DNA of 64,000 nucleotides. Origin: Porphyra umbilicalis. Its lineage: Eukaryota; Rhodophyta; Bangiophyceae; Bangiales; Bangiaceae. Numbering within the stretch: the stretch's first letter is position 1; each line of letters opens with the position of its first letter. The stretch is taken from NCBI GenBank assembly GCA_002049455.2, contig KV918832.1, forward strand, positions 153,151 to 217,150. Direction: 5' to 3'. The position numbers and the translations under genes are program-made. Positions 1 to 10,998 of the stretch are shown here, piece after piece. The notes beneath the pieces are model-generated. The model did not search any database and had not been told where the DNA came from. It saw only the letters and a program-made list of their open reading frames with translations.

Positions 1-405
1 AAGTGAATGGCACATAAGCGAATAATGACTGTACTGAGCACCGCACCCGTTTAGTGTATCAAGTCGCACTTGTAAGAACTTGAGCGGGCTTTATAGAGCT
101 CTTAATCACGCCCTAATCTCGTCGCCAGCACGCCACGAGTTTTTTGGACGGGATACGAGCAAACACTCCCAGCGTGCGAGCAGGAGCCCGTTTTCAACGA
201 GCGTTTACGAGCAATTTGGGCCAGAACCGGGCTCGTGGTGGATCCAGCAACGAGGTGCACTGCGCAGTGTGCACGGCTTGGAATGTAAACGGTCACCACC
301 TCGCGCCGTTCGCCACCTTCTACTGGGCGCTACCCACCTCGAACATTCAGGCCTCGGGCTGTTGTATACAACTCACTATTGCGTTTCCCCCCCTCCTCTC
401 CGTGC

Positions 406-509
406 TGTGAGAATGCAAAGTGCGTGCCCGACCACTGAGCTAGGTCGACAGTACACATACGACATCTTTGCTGCATAGTAGCTATGACGTAGATATCGAT
501 CCACACTCG
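406..509 (-). repeat. tRNA-like short repeat, copy 1
   Basis: Read on the minus strand, this matches the 5' half of a tRNA-Ala(UGC) gene: an A-box TAGCTCAGTGG (complement of 432-442) followed by a CTTTGCAT anticodon-loop-like segment. The anticodon stem does not pair and no clear B-box follows, so it is not a working tRNA. A second copy lies at 57536-57640, and similarity continues beyond the tRNA-like part over about 100 bases, which suggests a tRNA-derived SINE or dispersed pseudogene family. Confidence 0.4.
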
Positions 510-612
510 CGGCCTGTCTTTCATAGCGCAGTCCACTGGTGCCCCGCGTCCGCAGACGTGCGGAAGCAGCTGCCCGTGGCTGACCGCCCGCGCCTGTTGG
601 ACCTGATTCTCA

Positions 613-655
613 CCGGGCAGCAGGACGTGGTACTACCACACCACGTCCTGCCCGG
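613..655. repeat. Imperfect hairpin
   Basis: Arms CCGGGCA(GCA)GGACGTGGT and ACCACGTCCTGCCCGG are complementary apart from a 3-base bulge, around an 8-base loop. No function can be assigned. Confidence 0.5.
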
Positions 656-1226
656 CCGACCACAACAACTACCCAACCACAACCACCTCCGGGTCTGGTC
701 TGTCCAGGGCGACAGCTCGGCGTTCCTACGTTTGGTACACCACGGGCGCCAGCGGTCCCAAAAGTCTCAAAGACGTGTTGCGGCTTGCGAAATATTTCAC
801 GTGTCGACTATGGAGAGGCTCAAGGCGATGGCACGTGGCCAACCTTCCATCCACAACCACTCACGCGGGACGGCGGACGGGGGCCAACAAGGATTGCCGC
901 ACCCGCGCCATTTTGGCTCCCCCGGCGGCGCCCCGCCGCGATTTCGTGCGGCCGCGCGCCGCCGGCTCGGCGACGAATACCACGGGCGGGGCGGGGCGCA
1001 CCCGCCGCGGCGCGTCGCGTCGCCCAAACCCCTCGTTTTGCCGCCGCCAGTCACCGCCACCGGCGCGCAACGACGCGCCGCCTCCGCCGCCCGTTTTGCC
1101 CCGCGGCGGCCACGCGCACGCCGACACGGCGGCGCGGCGCCGTGCCCGCCGCTGCCGCCGCCGCCACGCCGGACCGTAGCGCCGCCGGCGGGCCTTTGCG
1201 GTCACCCCCAACAGCGCCCGTCCCGC

Positions 1227-1358
1227 TCCCACCGCCTTCTCCACCGCCACTATCCCCCCCCCCCACCCTAGCCATCCCCCCCTCCCCCCCCTGTTTCTCC
1301 CTAATATATATTTCCCCCTTCCCCCGCCCCCCCCCTATTCCACTCGCCCCTCCCTCCT

Positions 1359-1393
<35 letters not shown>

Positions 1394-1410
1394 CCGTCCC
1401 CTCGCCCCCC
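1227..1410 (+). promoter_or_regulatory. Pyrimidine-rich leader with TATA-like box and 30-T tract
   Basis: The sequence just upstream of the USP start is almost purely C/T on the plus strand. A TATA-like TAATATATATTT lies at 1302-1313, about 100 bases before the ATG, and an uninterrupted 30-T run at 1362-1391. Placement suggests core promoter and 5' leader; this is inference. Confidence 0.4.
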
Positions 1411-3926
1411 ATGGCCCACTCCTCCAACCACCACGGCGGCCACAGCAGCCGCGCCATTGCGGCTGCGCGCGCGGCGCTGCCGCGCCTCCGCTTTGTCGCT
1501 GCGCGGATGGCGCCCGACGGGGGCCCCGCCGCCGACGGCGCGGCGGCGGCGGCAGCGGCGTCGGCGGCGGCGGCTCCCGCCTCGGACGGCGTCGGCGGCA
1601 GCAGCAATGGCGGCGGCGGCGGCGGCGCCGCCGACGGTGCCACCCCCGACGGCGTGCCCGGCGGCGGGTGGCTCGCGCCCGCCGGCGACTTGCCGCTGGC
1701 GTGGCCGGCGGTGCGGGGCCCGCCGGCGGGGTTGGCCAACGTCGGCAACACGTGCTTCCTCAACTCGGCGTTGCAGTGCCTCGCGGCGCTGCCGCCCCTC
1801 GTCGGTGGGCTCCTCGGCGAGCAACACGGCGCGCGGTGCGGCCTGCGCCACGCCGCCGCCGGTGGGGGGGGGGGGGGGGGGCGGCCAGGGCGGCAAGGCC
1901 GCCTCTGGGCGCAGCAGCAGCGCCCTCGCCTTCCTCCGCCGCGGATCCGACGGGGGCAAATTTTGCGCGACCGCCGCCCTCGAAGCCGTCATTCGGCGGA
2001 TGCTCGACGACCGCGGCGGCGGCGGCGGCGGGCGCGCCATTGGCGGCGCCGTTGGCGGCGGCGGCGGCGCCGTTGGCGTCGGCGGCGGCGGCGGCGGCGG
2101 CGTCGGCGGCGGCCGCTCGGGTGTCGTCACGCCCGTGGAGCTGTCGTCGGCCCTCCGGTCGACGGCGCGCACGTTTCGCGTCGGGCGTCAGGAGGACGCC
2201 CACGAGTACCTGCGGCACCTCCTCGACGCGGCCGTGCGGTCGGCGACGCTCGGCTGCGCGCGCGCCGCGTCGGCGCTGCCCCGCCGCCCCGCGGCGCCCG
2301 CCGATGAGGCGCGGTCCCTCGTGCACCGCGTCTTTGCGGGCACCCTCCACTCGACGGTGGTGTGTGGGGGGTGTGGGCGCCCGTCGGTCACCCCGGAACC
2401 GTTCCTCGACTTGAGCGTCGACGTGGCGCCGTCGCTCGGGGCGGGGCTGTCGCGGTTTTTCAGCACCGAGACGCTGGGGGGGGCCAACGCGTACGCGTGT
2501 GACGGGTGTGGGAAGCGCTGTCGGGCGACCAAGCGGATGGCGTTGCGGCGGCTGCCGCTCGTTCTCGCCGTGCACATTAAGCGCTTTTCGGGGCGGGGGA
2601 AGAATGACGCGGCGATGCGGTACCCGGCGACGCTGTGCCTCGGACCGCACTTGGCGGCGGACGTCGCGCCGGGCGCTCCGCCCGCCGCCGCCGCCGCTGC
2701 CGACGGTGCCGCCGCCGCCCGCGACGCCACCTACGACTTGGCGGCGGTGCTCGTGCACGCGGGCCCGTCGCGCCACAGCGGCCACTACACGGCGTTTGTC
2801 AAGTCGCCGGCCGGCCGGTGGGCGCACCAAAACGATGCGAGCAGCCGCGTGGCGGGGGAGGCGGCGGCGCTCGGCCAACGCGCCTACATGCTGTTTTACA
2901 CGCGGCGGCCGGGGGGGGGGAGGAGGGGGGGGGGGGGGGGGCAGGGCGCGACCGACCCCGTGGCCGCCGCGGGCCGTGCCGCCGCGTCGGTGGTGGCCCA
3001 TGGTGGGGGGGGGGGGGGGACGCGCCGCGGCCGCCGCCGGCGAGTGGTGGCGCCCTGTCCCCCGCCCCGCCGCGGGCGGCGGTCAATGGGCGGCCGCCGG
3101 CCAAGGCCGCCTCCTCCTCATGCACCTCGTCGGATGGGGATGACGACGACGACGATGACGACCCGTACGTCGACGTGGCCGACGTGTTCGCGTCGCTCCG
3201 CCGCCGCGCGGCGGGGCGGCGCTCCCGCTCCCGCTCCCGCTCCCGCTCCCGCTCCCGCTCCCGCTCCCGCTCCCCGTCCCCGACGCCGGCGGCGGTCGTC
3301 GGCCGCGCCCTCGCGCCGTCGCCGTCGCCGCTGACGCTGACGCCCGACAGCTCTGACGGTTGCGGCGGCGGCGGCAGCGGCGGCGGCGGCGGCGGCGGGT
3401 GGGGCTTGGCGCCGCCCCCCGCCGCCGCCGTCACGGCGGCGGACGCCCCCCCCCCGGGGCTTTCGGGGCGGGGCGCCAAGCGGGACCGCGTCGGCGACGG
3501 GTGGGACGCGGCGCTCGACGCGGGGCGCGTGTCGAAAAAGGCCAAGGCCGCCGCCAAGCGGTCGGCCGCCGCGTCGGCGGCGGCCGCGGCCGCGGCCGCC
3601 GTGTCTGCGGGCGGGCCGTCGGTGTGGGACCGCGCCGCGGCGCAGGGGTGGGGGGGGGGGGGGGGGTGCCGGCGGCGGTGCCGGCGGCGGCGGCGGTGGT
3701 GGCAGCAGCGCCTTTGGCGGGGACCGCCACCGCGGGTGGGGTGGCGGGTGGAGTGGCGCGGGGGGGGGGGGGGGGTGCCGGCGCCTGGGCTGGCGCGCGT
3801 GGGCGGGGGGGGGGCGGGGGCGGGCGGGGGGGGGTGGGGGTGGCGGGCGGGGGCGGGGTGGGTGGGGGCGCGGCCGCGGGCGGGGGGGGGGGGGGGGGGA
3901 GGCGTCGCGCCTCGTATGACTTTTAG
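1411..3926 (+). CDS. Ubiquitin-specific protease, USP36/42-like
   Basis: Cysteine protease that removes ubiquitin (C19/USP family). Seen: a Cys box GLANVGNTCFLNSALQCL with catalytic Cys at codon 1753-1755, a QEDAHEYL motif near 2190, two CxxC pairs (VCGGCG near 2362, CDGCGK near 2499) for the zinc-binding fingers, a His box RHSGHYTAF at 2771-2797, a QNDASSR segment and an AYMLFYTRR end of the catalytic core. ND rather than DD before Ser and the YMLFY end resemble USP36/42, which act in the nucleus and nucleolus. The tail has an acidic DDDDDDDDPYVDVADVF stretch, an (RS)n run and a basic KKAKAAAKR segment, consistent with nuclear localisation. Frame changes are needed at an 18-G run (1864-1881) and a 15-G run (3005-3019), and more G runs near 3650, 3765 and 3890 leave the last ~90 codons uncertain. 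The 3926 stop follows the RRRASYDF frame. ATG 1411 is the first Met upstream of the Cys box. Confidence 0.85.
3221..3273 (+). repeat. (GCTCCC)n hexanucleotide repeat coding for Arg-Ser
   Basis: About nine copies of a 6-base unit inside the USP tail; in the open frame it encodes alternating Arg and Ser. Such repeats change length easily, so the RS run is probably variable between individuals. Confidence 0.8.
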
Positions 3927-4110
3927 GGGGAGGGGGGGGCGGTCGCCACGGGGGCGGCGGCCCGCGCGGCGGCGGGCGCCCTCGGCGGCATGTACACGAT
4001 GGGCGGTGACGGCGCTACTAGTTTCTTCTTCCACGCCCGTGGGGGCCGCTGCGGCGTCTGTACAGTCGGGACGACGCCCGCGACACGCGCGGCGGCTCTG
4101 ATCGATGCCC

Positions 4111-4200
4111 GCAAGCGGCGGGCGCCCCCGGACGGGGCTCACAAGCGGCGGGAGCCCCTGGACGGCGCTCCCAAGCGGCGGGAGCCCCCCGTCGGGGCTC
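4111..4200. repeat. 30-bp tandem repeat, three copies
   Basis: Three consecutive 30-base units (4111-4140, 4141-4170, 4171-4200) share a CAAGCGGCGGG core and a GGCGCTC/GGGGCTC end. They sit between the convergent USP gene and the small minus-strand gene at 4294-4616. The 3' region of either gene or spacer are both possible. Confidence 0.75.
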
Positions 4201-4293
4201 CCCTTCCCCCCTTACTCCCCGCCCCACGCCATCCCTCCCCACGCCACCCCCCCCCACCCTCCCCCATCCCCCCTCCCCCCCCCACCCCCCCAC

Positions 4294-4616
4294 TCACTGC
4301 GGCCGCCGCGTCACGCCCGCCAGTGGCGGCGCCACGCCGCCGCCGTCGGCCACGCCGAGGCCGACGGCCGCGCGCTCGCCGACAAACGCGTCGGTGGGGG
4401 CGGCGACGGTGCCGGCGAGCGGCGGCGGCGGCGGGGGCGCCGGCGCATCCCCCCCCGCGGGAGCTCCAGGGAGCCCCCCGCCGCGACGCGCGCGGCGCCG
4501 TCGGCGCGCTTGCGCGCCGTAAAGAGCAGGTACGCCCCCGCGCCGACGGTGGGGAGGATGAAGAATTGCGCCCGGTGGGCGACGAGCGCCAGCCGCAGGC
4601 GCGTGCGGGCGCTCAT
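4294..4616 (-). CDS. Small single-helix membrane protein, unknown
   Basis: Candidate protein of about 108 residues starting at ATG 4616. The N-terminus is short and basic (MSARTRLRLALVAHR), followed by one hydrophobic helix (QFFILPTVGAGAYLLFT) and an Arg/Lys cluster, the layout of a small organelle-membrane protein. To reach the tail TDAFVGERAAVGLG and the stop at 4294, the frame must change at the C run 4447-4454 (a G run on the coding strand). It converges with the USP gene. No family is recognised, and composition alone could produce the tail frame. Confidence 0.35.
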
Positions 4617-5076
4617 GGTCGGGCGGCGACGAGGGGAGGGGGGGGGGGGGGAGGGGGGGGGGGGGGGTGCTGCTTTGGGGGCAGGGGCGCGTTGGGGGGG
4701 GGTGGGCAGAGCGTGGGGGGGAGGGAGGGCGCCCCGCTGGGACGGCCGCCGCCCAGGCGGTCGCGCCGCCGTGTGCGCGGCCGCCGCCCGAGAGGCGAGC
4801 GCGGGGGACGGGTGAGGATCGGGCAGGCGGTGGGGCGGGGATCAGGCAGGTGGTGGATGGCGCCGCGGGCGGCGGCGTGGGGGCAGAGATGGCGCGGGGA
4901 CGGGGCGAGCTCGGCTCGCGGACGCGCGGCACTGGCGCGCACGAGGGGGCGACGCCGGCGCCCAAGACGCGATCGACGACGACCGCCACTGCGCCGCGCG
5001 CCGTCTTTTTTTGGCCACCTTTTCCCATGTTTTTTCCAAGCTATTTTCTGACTTTTAGCCAAAATAAAGTACAAAA

Positions 5077-5152
5077 CGTGTCTCTGGACGACCACCAATC
5101 AGATCACACCGCCCGCGCGGTGTGATCTGATTGGTGGTCGTCCAGAGACACG
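5077..5152. repeat. Perfect palindrome, 36-bp arms
   Basis: Arms 5077-5112 and 5117-5152 are exact reverse complements separated by 4 bases (CCGC). An AATAAA lies just upstream at 5063-5068. As RNA it would form a very stable hairpin. It ends 2 bases before a second, larger palindrome. Confidence 0.95.
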
Positions 5153-5154
5153 CA

Positions 5155-5308
5155 TAGGGCTACTTTGCAGAGGTGCGCCCACTTGGGGGACGATCTGGAT
5201 CAGAGCGCGCGCTCTGAGAGCGCTCTGAGAGCGCTCTGAGAGCGCTCTGAGCGCGCGCTCTGATCCAGATCGTCCCCCAAGTGGGCGCACCTCTGCAAAG
5301 TAGCCCTA
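5155..5308. repeat. Large palindrome, 60-bp perfect arms with palindromic centre
   Basis: Arms 5155-5214 and 5249-5308 are exact reverse complements. The 34-base centre (5215-5248) is one T plus three copies of an 11-base unit GAGAGCGCTCT whose last ten bases are themselves palindromic. The whole 154 bp can fold as one cruciform. It is unrelated in sequence to the palindrome next to it. Confidence 0.95.
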
Positions 5309-6373
5309 CGCAATGAGTCGACCTGGAGCGCGATCCCACCCCCCCGGCGACACACACCCCCAATTGCCCACCGCAGGTCCTGTATTGCCGATTCAAACTC
5401 GGCCGCGTCGGCCTTTTGAACCGGGCCTGCTGAGGTGTCCCCCTGCTCCGTCCCCCGCGCGCCGTCCCGCCACCCCCCGGCCAGCGGTTTTGGTCGGCGC
5501 CCCCGGGCGCCCGGCGCAGCCCGCGCCGCGGCCGTTTTCCCCCACCTGCCCCCCGGCTGGCGGCGCCCGCCGCCCGTTTTGCGCCGCCCCCCACGCCGCC
5601 GCCGGCCGGCCGGGGGGCGTTGCCGTGGCGCCCGCCGCGGGCCGCTCGGGGGCGCGCCCCGCCGGCGGGTGCGCCGCCCCCTCCGCGCCCCGCCCGCTCG
5701 CGCCAATGCCGCTGGCGGGCGGGCGGGCGGGCGGGCGGGCGGGCGGGCGCCCGCGCGCCCGGGCAGCGGGGGGGGCGGCGCCCACGCAGCCCGGGCGGGC
5801 AGCGCGGCGGCCCGGCCGCGGCCGCGCCACGCATCGAGCGGCCGGCACGTGCGCGGCGGGCGGGGGCCCGCCGGCGGCCCCGCTGTCTGCGCCCCGTTTC
5901 GTCGGGGCGGCGCCCCCCCCCGGCCGCCCCCCCCGCCGCTGCGTTGTCCACCAGCGGGGGCGGCCGCGCGGCCGCGCGGCCGCCGCGTGGCCGCGGGTGT
6001 CTGCGGGCGGCGGCCGCGGGGGCGGCCGCGCGCCCCCCCCCCCCCGCGGGCGCGGCGGCGGGTGGGGGGGGGGGCCCGCGCCCGCGGCGGCCGCCCCGCC
6101 GCCCCAGTGGGAGCCCCGAGCCCCGGCGGCCACGGCGCCGCGGCTGCGGGGTCCCTGACGGCCCCCGCCGCGCGTCGCTGTCATGGGCGTGCCGCGCGCA
6201 CGGCGCCGCCGCTGTGCACCCCCCCGCCGCGAGCGGCGGACCGACGACCGTCGCCATCGCCCTCCCCCCGCCGACCGCGCCGGCGTGCCCGACGGCGCCG
6301 TGCCGACGCCCCGCTGCGCGGTGCACCGCCCACGCGGCCGTCGCCGCCCCCCCCCCCCCCCCCCGCAACAAGC
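5309..6373. other. Extremely GC-rich region, coding status undecided
   Basis: Nearly all G and C, with a (GGGC)n tract at 5715-5749 and several C runs. Plus-strand frames give Pro/Arg/Ala text. A minus-strand frame near 5310-5420 reads more naturally (ADAAEFESAIQDLRW, then IALQVDSLRRATLQ) and could be an exon end, but it runs straight into the large palindrome. No family is recognised. Confidence 0.3.
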
Positions 6374-7983
6374 ATGACGACGCGCGTCGGCGGGCGCTCC
6401 CCCCCCCGACGATGGCGGCGGGTGTGCCCCCCCCCCCCCCCCCCACCCCCCCACCCCCCCCCCTCCCTCCCCTCCTACCCATCCTTTGCCTCCTCCGCCG
6501 CCACGCGCACCAGCGGCGGCGCGGCGGCCGCCGCGGGCGCGCACCCGACGCCGCCCCCCTCCCCGCCCCCGTCACCGCCGCTGCTGTGCGCGTCCGCCGC
6601 CGCCGCCGCAGCGGCGGGTGCCCCCCGCGGCCGCGCGTCGCTCGTCTCCCTCGTCACCGCCGCCTCGTCGCCGTCCACCGTCGGTGCGGTCGCCGCCGCC
6701 GCCGCCGCCGCCGCCACCGCCACCGACGCGTCGCCGTCGCCGTCGCCGGCGGGGCGGCGCCGCCGCCGCCGCCGCCGCCGCCCGGCGCCCGTCGCCGCCC
6801 CAAACGCCTACCCCGGGGGCGGCGGGGGGGGTTGCACCCCCCCCCCCCCCCCCTGCCCGCCCCCGCGGGGCGGGCCCGCGGGCGCGGCCGCAGCGGCGCC
6901 CCCCCCTGCCGCGCCCCCGCACCCTGTCGGGCCTCTCCTCGTCGTCGGCGGCGCGCGCGTCGCGCATCCTCCGCGCCCTCGCCGTCAGCTCGGCGGGGGC
7001 GGTGGCGGAGCGCGACGCGGCGGCGGCGGAGCTCGACGCGTGGAAGGCGGCGGCGGCGGCGGCGGCGGCGGCGGGGGGGGGGGGGGGGGGGGGGGGTGCG
7101 GCGGGGCTCGCCGCCCTCCCGCCGCCGCCGCCGCTGCCGCCGGTGGCGTCGCCGCCAGTGCCGCCGCCGCCCGTGCGGGTGCCGCCGCCGGGGGTGGCGG
7201 CGGCGGCGGCGGTGGCACCGCCCGCGGAGGAGCACCCGGGGGGGGGTGGGCCGCCTGCCTCGGGCGCCGCCGCCGCCCCCGCGGTGGGGCGGGGTGGGGC
7301 CCCCCCGCCGCCGCCGCCGCCCCTGGCGCTGCCGCGCCGCCGCCCCCGCCGCCGCTCCATGGCGCCGGCCAGACGCTGTCGGGGGGCGCCCGGTGGCCGC
7401 GGCCCCGCCGGCGGACGTCGTGGCTCGGCGCCGCCGGCACCGACGGGTCGTCGCGGTGCACGCCCGGCGGCGGGCGCGCGCGGCGGACGGCGTCGGCGGT
7501 GGTGGCGCCCGTGGCGACGGCGCCCCCGGCAGTGGGCGGGGGGGGGGACGCCTGCGCCTGCCGGGGGCGGGGGGGCGCCGCCGCCGGCGGGCGCCGCCGC
7601 CGCCGCCGCCGGCGCTGCCGCCGCCGCGCCGGCGCGGGGGGTGAGCATGCCCGCCGCCGTGTGGGGCGCCCCCGCGCGCCCGCCGCTGCCGCCCGTCGTC
7701 CCCGCCCCGCCGCCGCCGCCGGCAGCCCCGCGGCCGCCCCCCCGCGCAGCGGCGCCGCCGCCGCGCCCGCCGCCGCGGCGCACGTCGGCCGCCTCGGCCG
7801 CGTCGTCGGGGTGGGGGTCCCCCGCGCTGCCGCCGGCGGGCGGCCGCCCCCCCCCCGTGCGCCCGTGGCCGCCCTTGGCGGCCCCGCGCGCCGCCGGGGA
7901 GGAGGCCAAGGAAAATGCCGCCGCCGCGCCGACGTGGTGGCGCCCCGCCCGCCGGCGGCGCTCCACGGGCTCCGCGCCGCCGC

Positions 7984-8029
<46 letters not shown>

Positions 8030-8411
8030 CGCGTCGGTCGACGGCGGGCGCACGCGCCGCGCCTCCCGCGCCGCCGCCGCCGCCGCCGTCGACGACGGCG
8101 GCGGCGCGGCAGGCAGCGGCGGGTGTGGCGGGTGTGGCGGCGCGGGGGGGAGCGACGACTCGGCGGCGGATTTGGCGGCGCTGACGGCGGCGGCGGCGGT
8201 GCTCCGCCGCCTGTCGACGCGCGGGCGGTTGGGGGGGGGGGGGGGGGGGGGGCGACCCGCTCACCGCCGCCGCGCGGGCGGTGGCGGTCGCCGCCGCGTC
8301 GGGGGGGGGGAGGGGGGGGGAAAGACGCGCCTACCGGGGAGGGGGGAGGGGGGGGGGGGGGGGGGGGGCGCGGAGCAATGGCGTGCCGACGTGTTGGGCG
8401 TCGTGCCGTGA
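6374..8411 (+). CDS. Low-complexity Ala/Pro/Gly-rich protein, unknown
   Basis: Probable gene with no recognised domain. From ATG 6374 the frame contains non-random stretches such as ASLVSLVTAASSPSTVGAV. After a C run at about 6838-6853 the sensible frame shifts to one with a likely helix (SSAARASRILRALAVSS, then AERDAAAAELDAWKAA near 7000-7060), and the end has SDDSAADLAALTAAAAVLRR before the stop at 8409-8411. Further G and C runs (near 7070-7096, 8230-8250, 8350-8368) make the exact frame uncertain. Long Pro and Ala tracts suggest a disordered protein, perhaps nuclear, but no role can be assigned. The 1,265-codon frame over 5435-9232 is not taken as one gene. Confidence 0.4.
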
Positions 8412-8849
8412 GGGAGGGGGGGGGGGGGGGGGGGGGGGGCGAGGTGGGGGCTGGCCGCGCCGCCGCTGGCCGCCGCCGCTGTCGCTGCTGTATTTGCACA
8501 CGCGGGCACCGAAAAAAGCATGGCAATGGATGCGTCTGGGCTCCCTGTGGGGGGGGGGGGGCGCCGCGTGCCGCCGCCGCGCGGCGGTGGCGGCTGCGGC
8601 CGCGGCGGCGCCGGCCGCCGCGCGGCGGCGCCCCCCCCACCCAGTCTGACCGATGCGACGGGCGCGCGCACGCCGCGGGCCACGCGCGCGGGCGGGGGGT
8701 CATGGCGCCGCGCTGGGCGGTCGGGGGGCGCCGCCGCGGCGCGCCGCGCCCGCGCCCGCGTGTGCCGGGGACGCGCCCGCTGCCGCCGAGGCCGCCGCCG
8801 GTGCGCACGCGTCGGCCGCCGCGGCGGCGCGGGGGGCGGCCACCGTGGT

Positions 8850-8884
<35 letters not shown>

Positions 8885-9250
8885 GGCGGCGCGGGATCCC
8901 GCCGCCGTGGTGCCGCCGCCGCCGCCGCCGCCGCGGCGCGGCGCGGGGTGCCGCCACCGTCGCGCCGCCGCGGCGGCGGCGCGAGCCCCCAACCCCGTGC
9001 GGGCAGGTGCGCGCGGACGGCCGCGCGGCGCGCGGGGGCGCCACCCCGTCCCGGCGGCGGCGGCAAGGTGGCGCCGTCGCCCCGCCCCGCGGCCGCGGTA
9101 TCCGGTGCGTACGGCTCCCACCCACGGGATGGTGCCGCGGCGGGATCCGTGGCGGCGGCCCGCGGACTGTCAGCGCGCCATCATGGCCGAGGTGGGCAGT
9201 GTCGGGCGGCGCTTTGGCATCTGGGGAAATAAACAATCAAGCGTTTTGTT
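8412..9250. other. GC-rich spacer ending in a polyadenylation-type signal
   Basis: No gene recognised; only composition-driven Arg/Ala/Pro frames on both strands. AATAAA at 9228-9233 is the first such hexamer after the 6374-8411 gene, about 820 bases beyond its stop, so a link is only possible. The array homology starts in the T run that follows. Confidence 0.4.
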
Positions 9251-9858
9251 GTTTTTTTTTGCCGGGGGCGGCGGACGCCTCGCCAGGGGAGAGGCGTGGC
9301 CCCTGATCTCAGTGGCACACAGCCGGCCATGTCGGCTCCGCCAAGCGCCGACGGTTTGGCGACACTGGCAGGGGAGACGCCCATGTCGCGGGGGCGGCCT
9401 GGCGGGCCGCGGAAGGGGGGGCGCCTCCACAACGGCGCCGTTCCCGGACCACCCGCATGGAGACGCAGGGGGCGCACCCGTCACGCTTGAAAACGCCAGC
9501 ACGATCACGAACTGACGGGTGTCTCCCCGTACCTATGGGGGAAACGCCACGCGGGCAGGGGTCTCGGTCTCGTCCCGCATGCCCCTACGGATTGGTTTGC
9601 CGCGTTGGCGGTGACGGCTCGGGCGTGGGCGCGTTGCCCGCACCGGACGACGGTCGACCGCAGTGAGAGGCACGACTGCTAGGAACGACTTGATCAGGCC
9701 ATAACTGCGGAATAATATCATGAGAAAAAACAAGTTGATCCCCCAGGGCTGGGACTAGCCCCCAAGTGTCTAGCTTTCGTACTGAACATTATCCGTCCAG
9801 CACCAGTTTTTCCCAACTGGTGCACCAAGAGGCGTTTTCCTCATCCCCTGTGAAAAAA
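9251..9858 (+). repeat. Array: left partial unit
   Basis: Corresponds to 15472-16085 of unit 1. Homology begins inside a T run (9251-9260) and ends at GTGAAAAAA, where the MULE-like element is inserted. It contains a small hairpin GCACCAGT...ACTGGTGC near 9800-9825 that is retained in all units. Confidence 0.9.
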
Positions 9859-9911
9859 GGCCCGGGGACCATGCACACACATATTGCCGGATGTGAGAGC
9901 GATTCTCAGCG

Positions 9912-9990
9912 TGTCGTTATCTCGGCGAGAAATAACGATAGGCTGTCGTCGCTCCTGAGAACGCCTCTCAGCCATCCGAGATAACGATAG
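9912..9990. repeat. Subterminal inverted repeat inside the MULE-like element
   Basis: GTCGTTATCTCGG near 9912 and CCGAGATAACGAT near 9977 are inverted copies just inside the left end. Subterminal repeats of this sort often bind transposase; that role here is inference. Confidence 0.5.
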
Positions 9991-10998
9991 GACATGCACG
10001 TCCCATGGGCAAGCGATGTGAGCCAACCAGTATCCGCCTCATATTGGGCTCAAAAGTGGCACATCTCTTTTCATATTTTCATGAGTCCGCATCCGGTTGT
10101 CCCCCCTCTCTGCTGCCCGGAATCGCTGGTGCCGACTCTTTTTCGATTTATTTCCATTCTTTTCAAATGGGTCATCCCTGTTTCTTGCCTTCTCGATTGC
10201 GGAATCCGCCTATTCTGAAGAATGCTGAGCAAAGACCTCAACGTCGACCCACCTCCCCCCCCCCCGCGACCGTCCTGAAGTCCTCAACCAACCAGGCGGT
10301 ATCCCCTGCCCTGCGATGATGACAATCGCGACGTCACGACTGTCTTCTAAAACCACCACTCCCACGCACCATTTAGCCGCAGCTCATACCCCTCGACCAG
10401 CTGTTCCCCTCAGCCCCCCCTGGCTCATATATCTTTCCGCATGCTTTGCCTGAGTACGCCCTGTTTGTTGTTGCTCAGAGACAGCACTAGCAACAGAAAG
10501 TCGTCCTTGCCGAAGGCCAATATTTCTTTTTCACAGAGCAAGGTCGCACTCGTTCTTTTTTGCACTGCGACCCCCCCCTTTCTTCGTCGTTGGCTCTGGT
10601 ATTTTCTGGGCCCGTTGCGCTCGGAACCTCGTCTAACGCAGAGAACGACCGTTGACCGGACGAGACTGGCGTGTCAGCGTCGTTAGTGTTTCTGGGAAAC
10701 AAGCTGTACTTGTTAGGGCCATGATCACCCCCATGATCCAGAGGGGCTACTATATAAATTTTGTACTTCATTCTCTCGTCTTCGTTATCAATGAGGACTG
10801 ATTGCCGGCACTGCTGGAGTGGGCACGAGACGCTTCTTCGGGTGTCGATTCTGGAACGCGTCTACGTTGATGCCCCTGTCGCCGAGAACAGCGAGGACGC
10901 TGCTATGACCGGCCTTTTGAGTCACAAAGCGTAAAAATGCTTCTTGTGTTTTTTGCTCTCCGAAGATCACAGCAGCCAGAACTACCGCCACGTCCTCA

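Larger units (their letters stand above)
1..1226. other. Unassigned region upstream of the USP gene
   Basis: No gene is recognised here. GC content climbs from moderate in the first 800 bases to very high after about 900. Open frames on both strands give Arg/Pro/Ala-rich translations with no family motifs and look like by-products of composition. The stretch holds a tRNA-like repeat (406-509) and an imperfect hairpin (613-655), annotated separately. Confidence 0.5.

Noticed and set aside
406-442. A working tRNA-Ala gene
   Set aside because: Anticodon stem pairing and the B-box are lost; only the 5' half resembles a tRNA.
5435-9232. A single 1,265-codon plus-strand open frame
   Set aside because: Stop codons are rare at this GC content. 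The natural-looking protein stretches lie in more than one frame and start only at about 6374.
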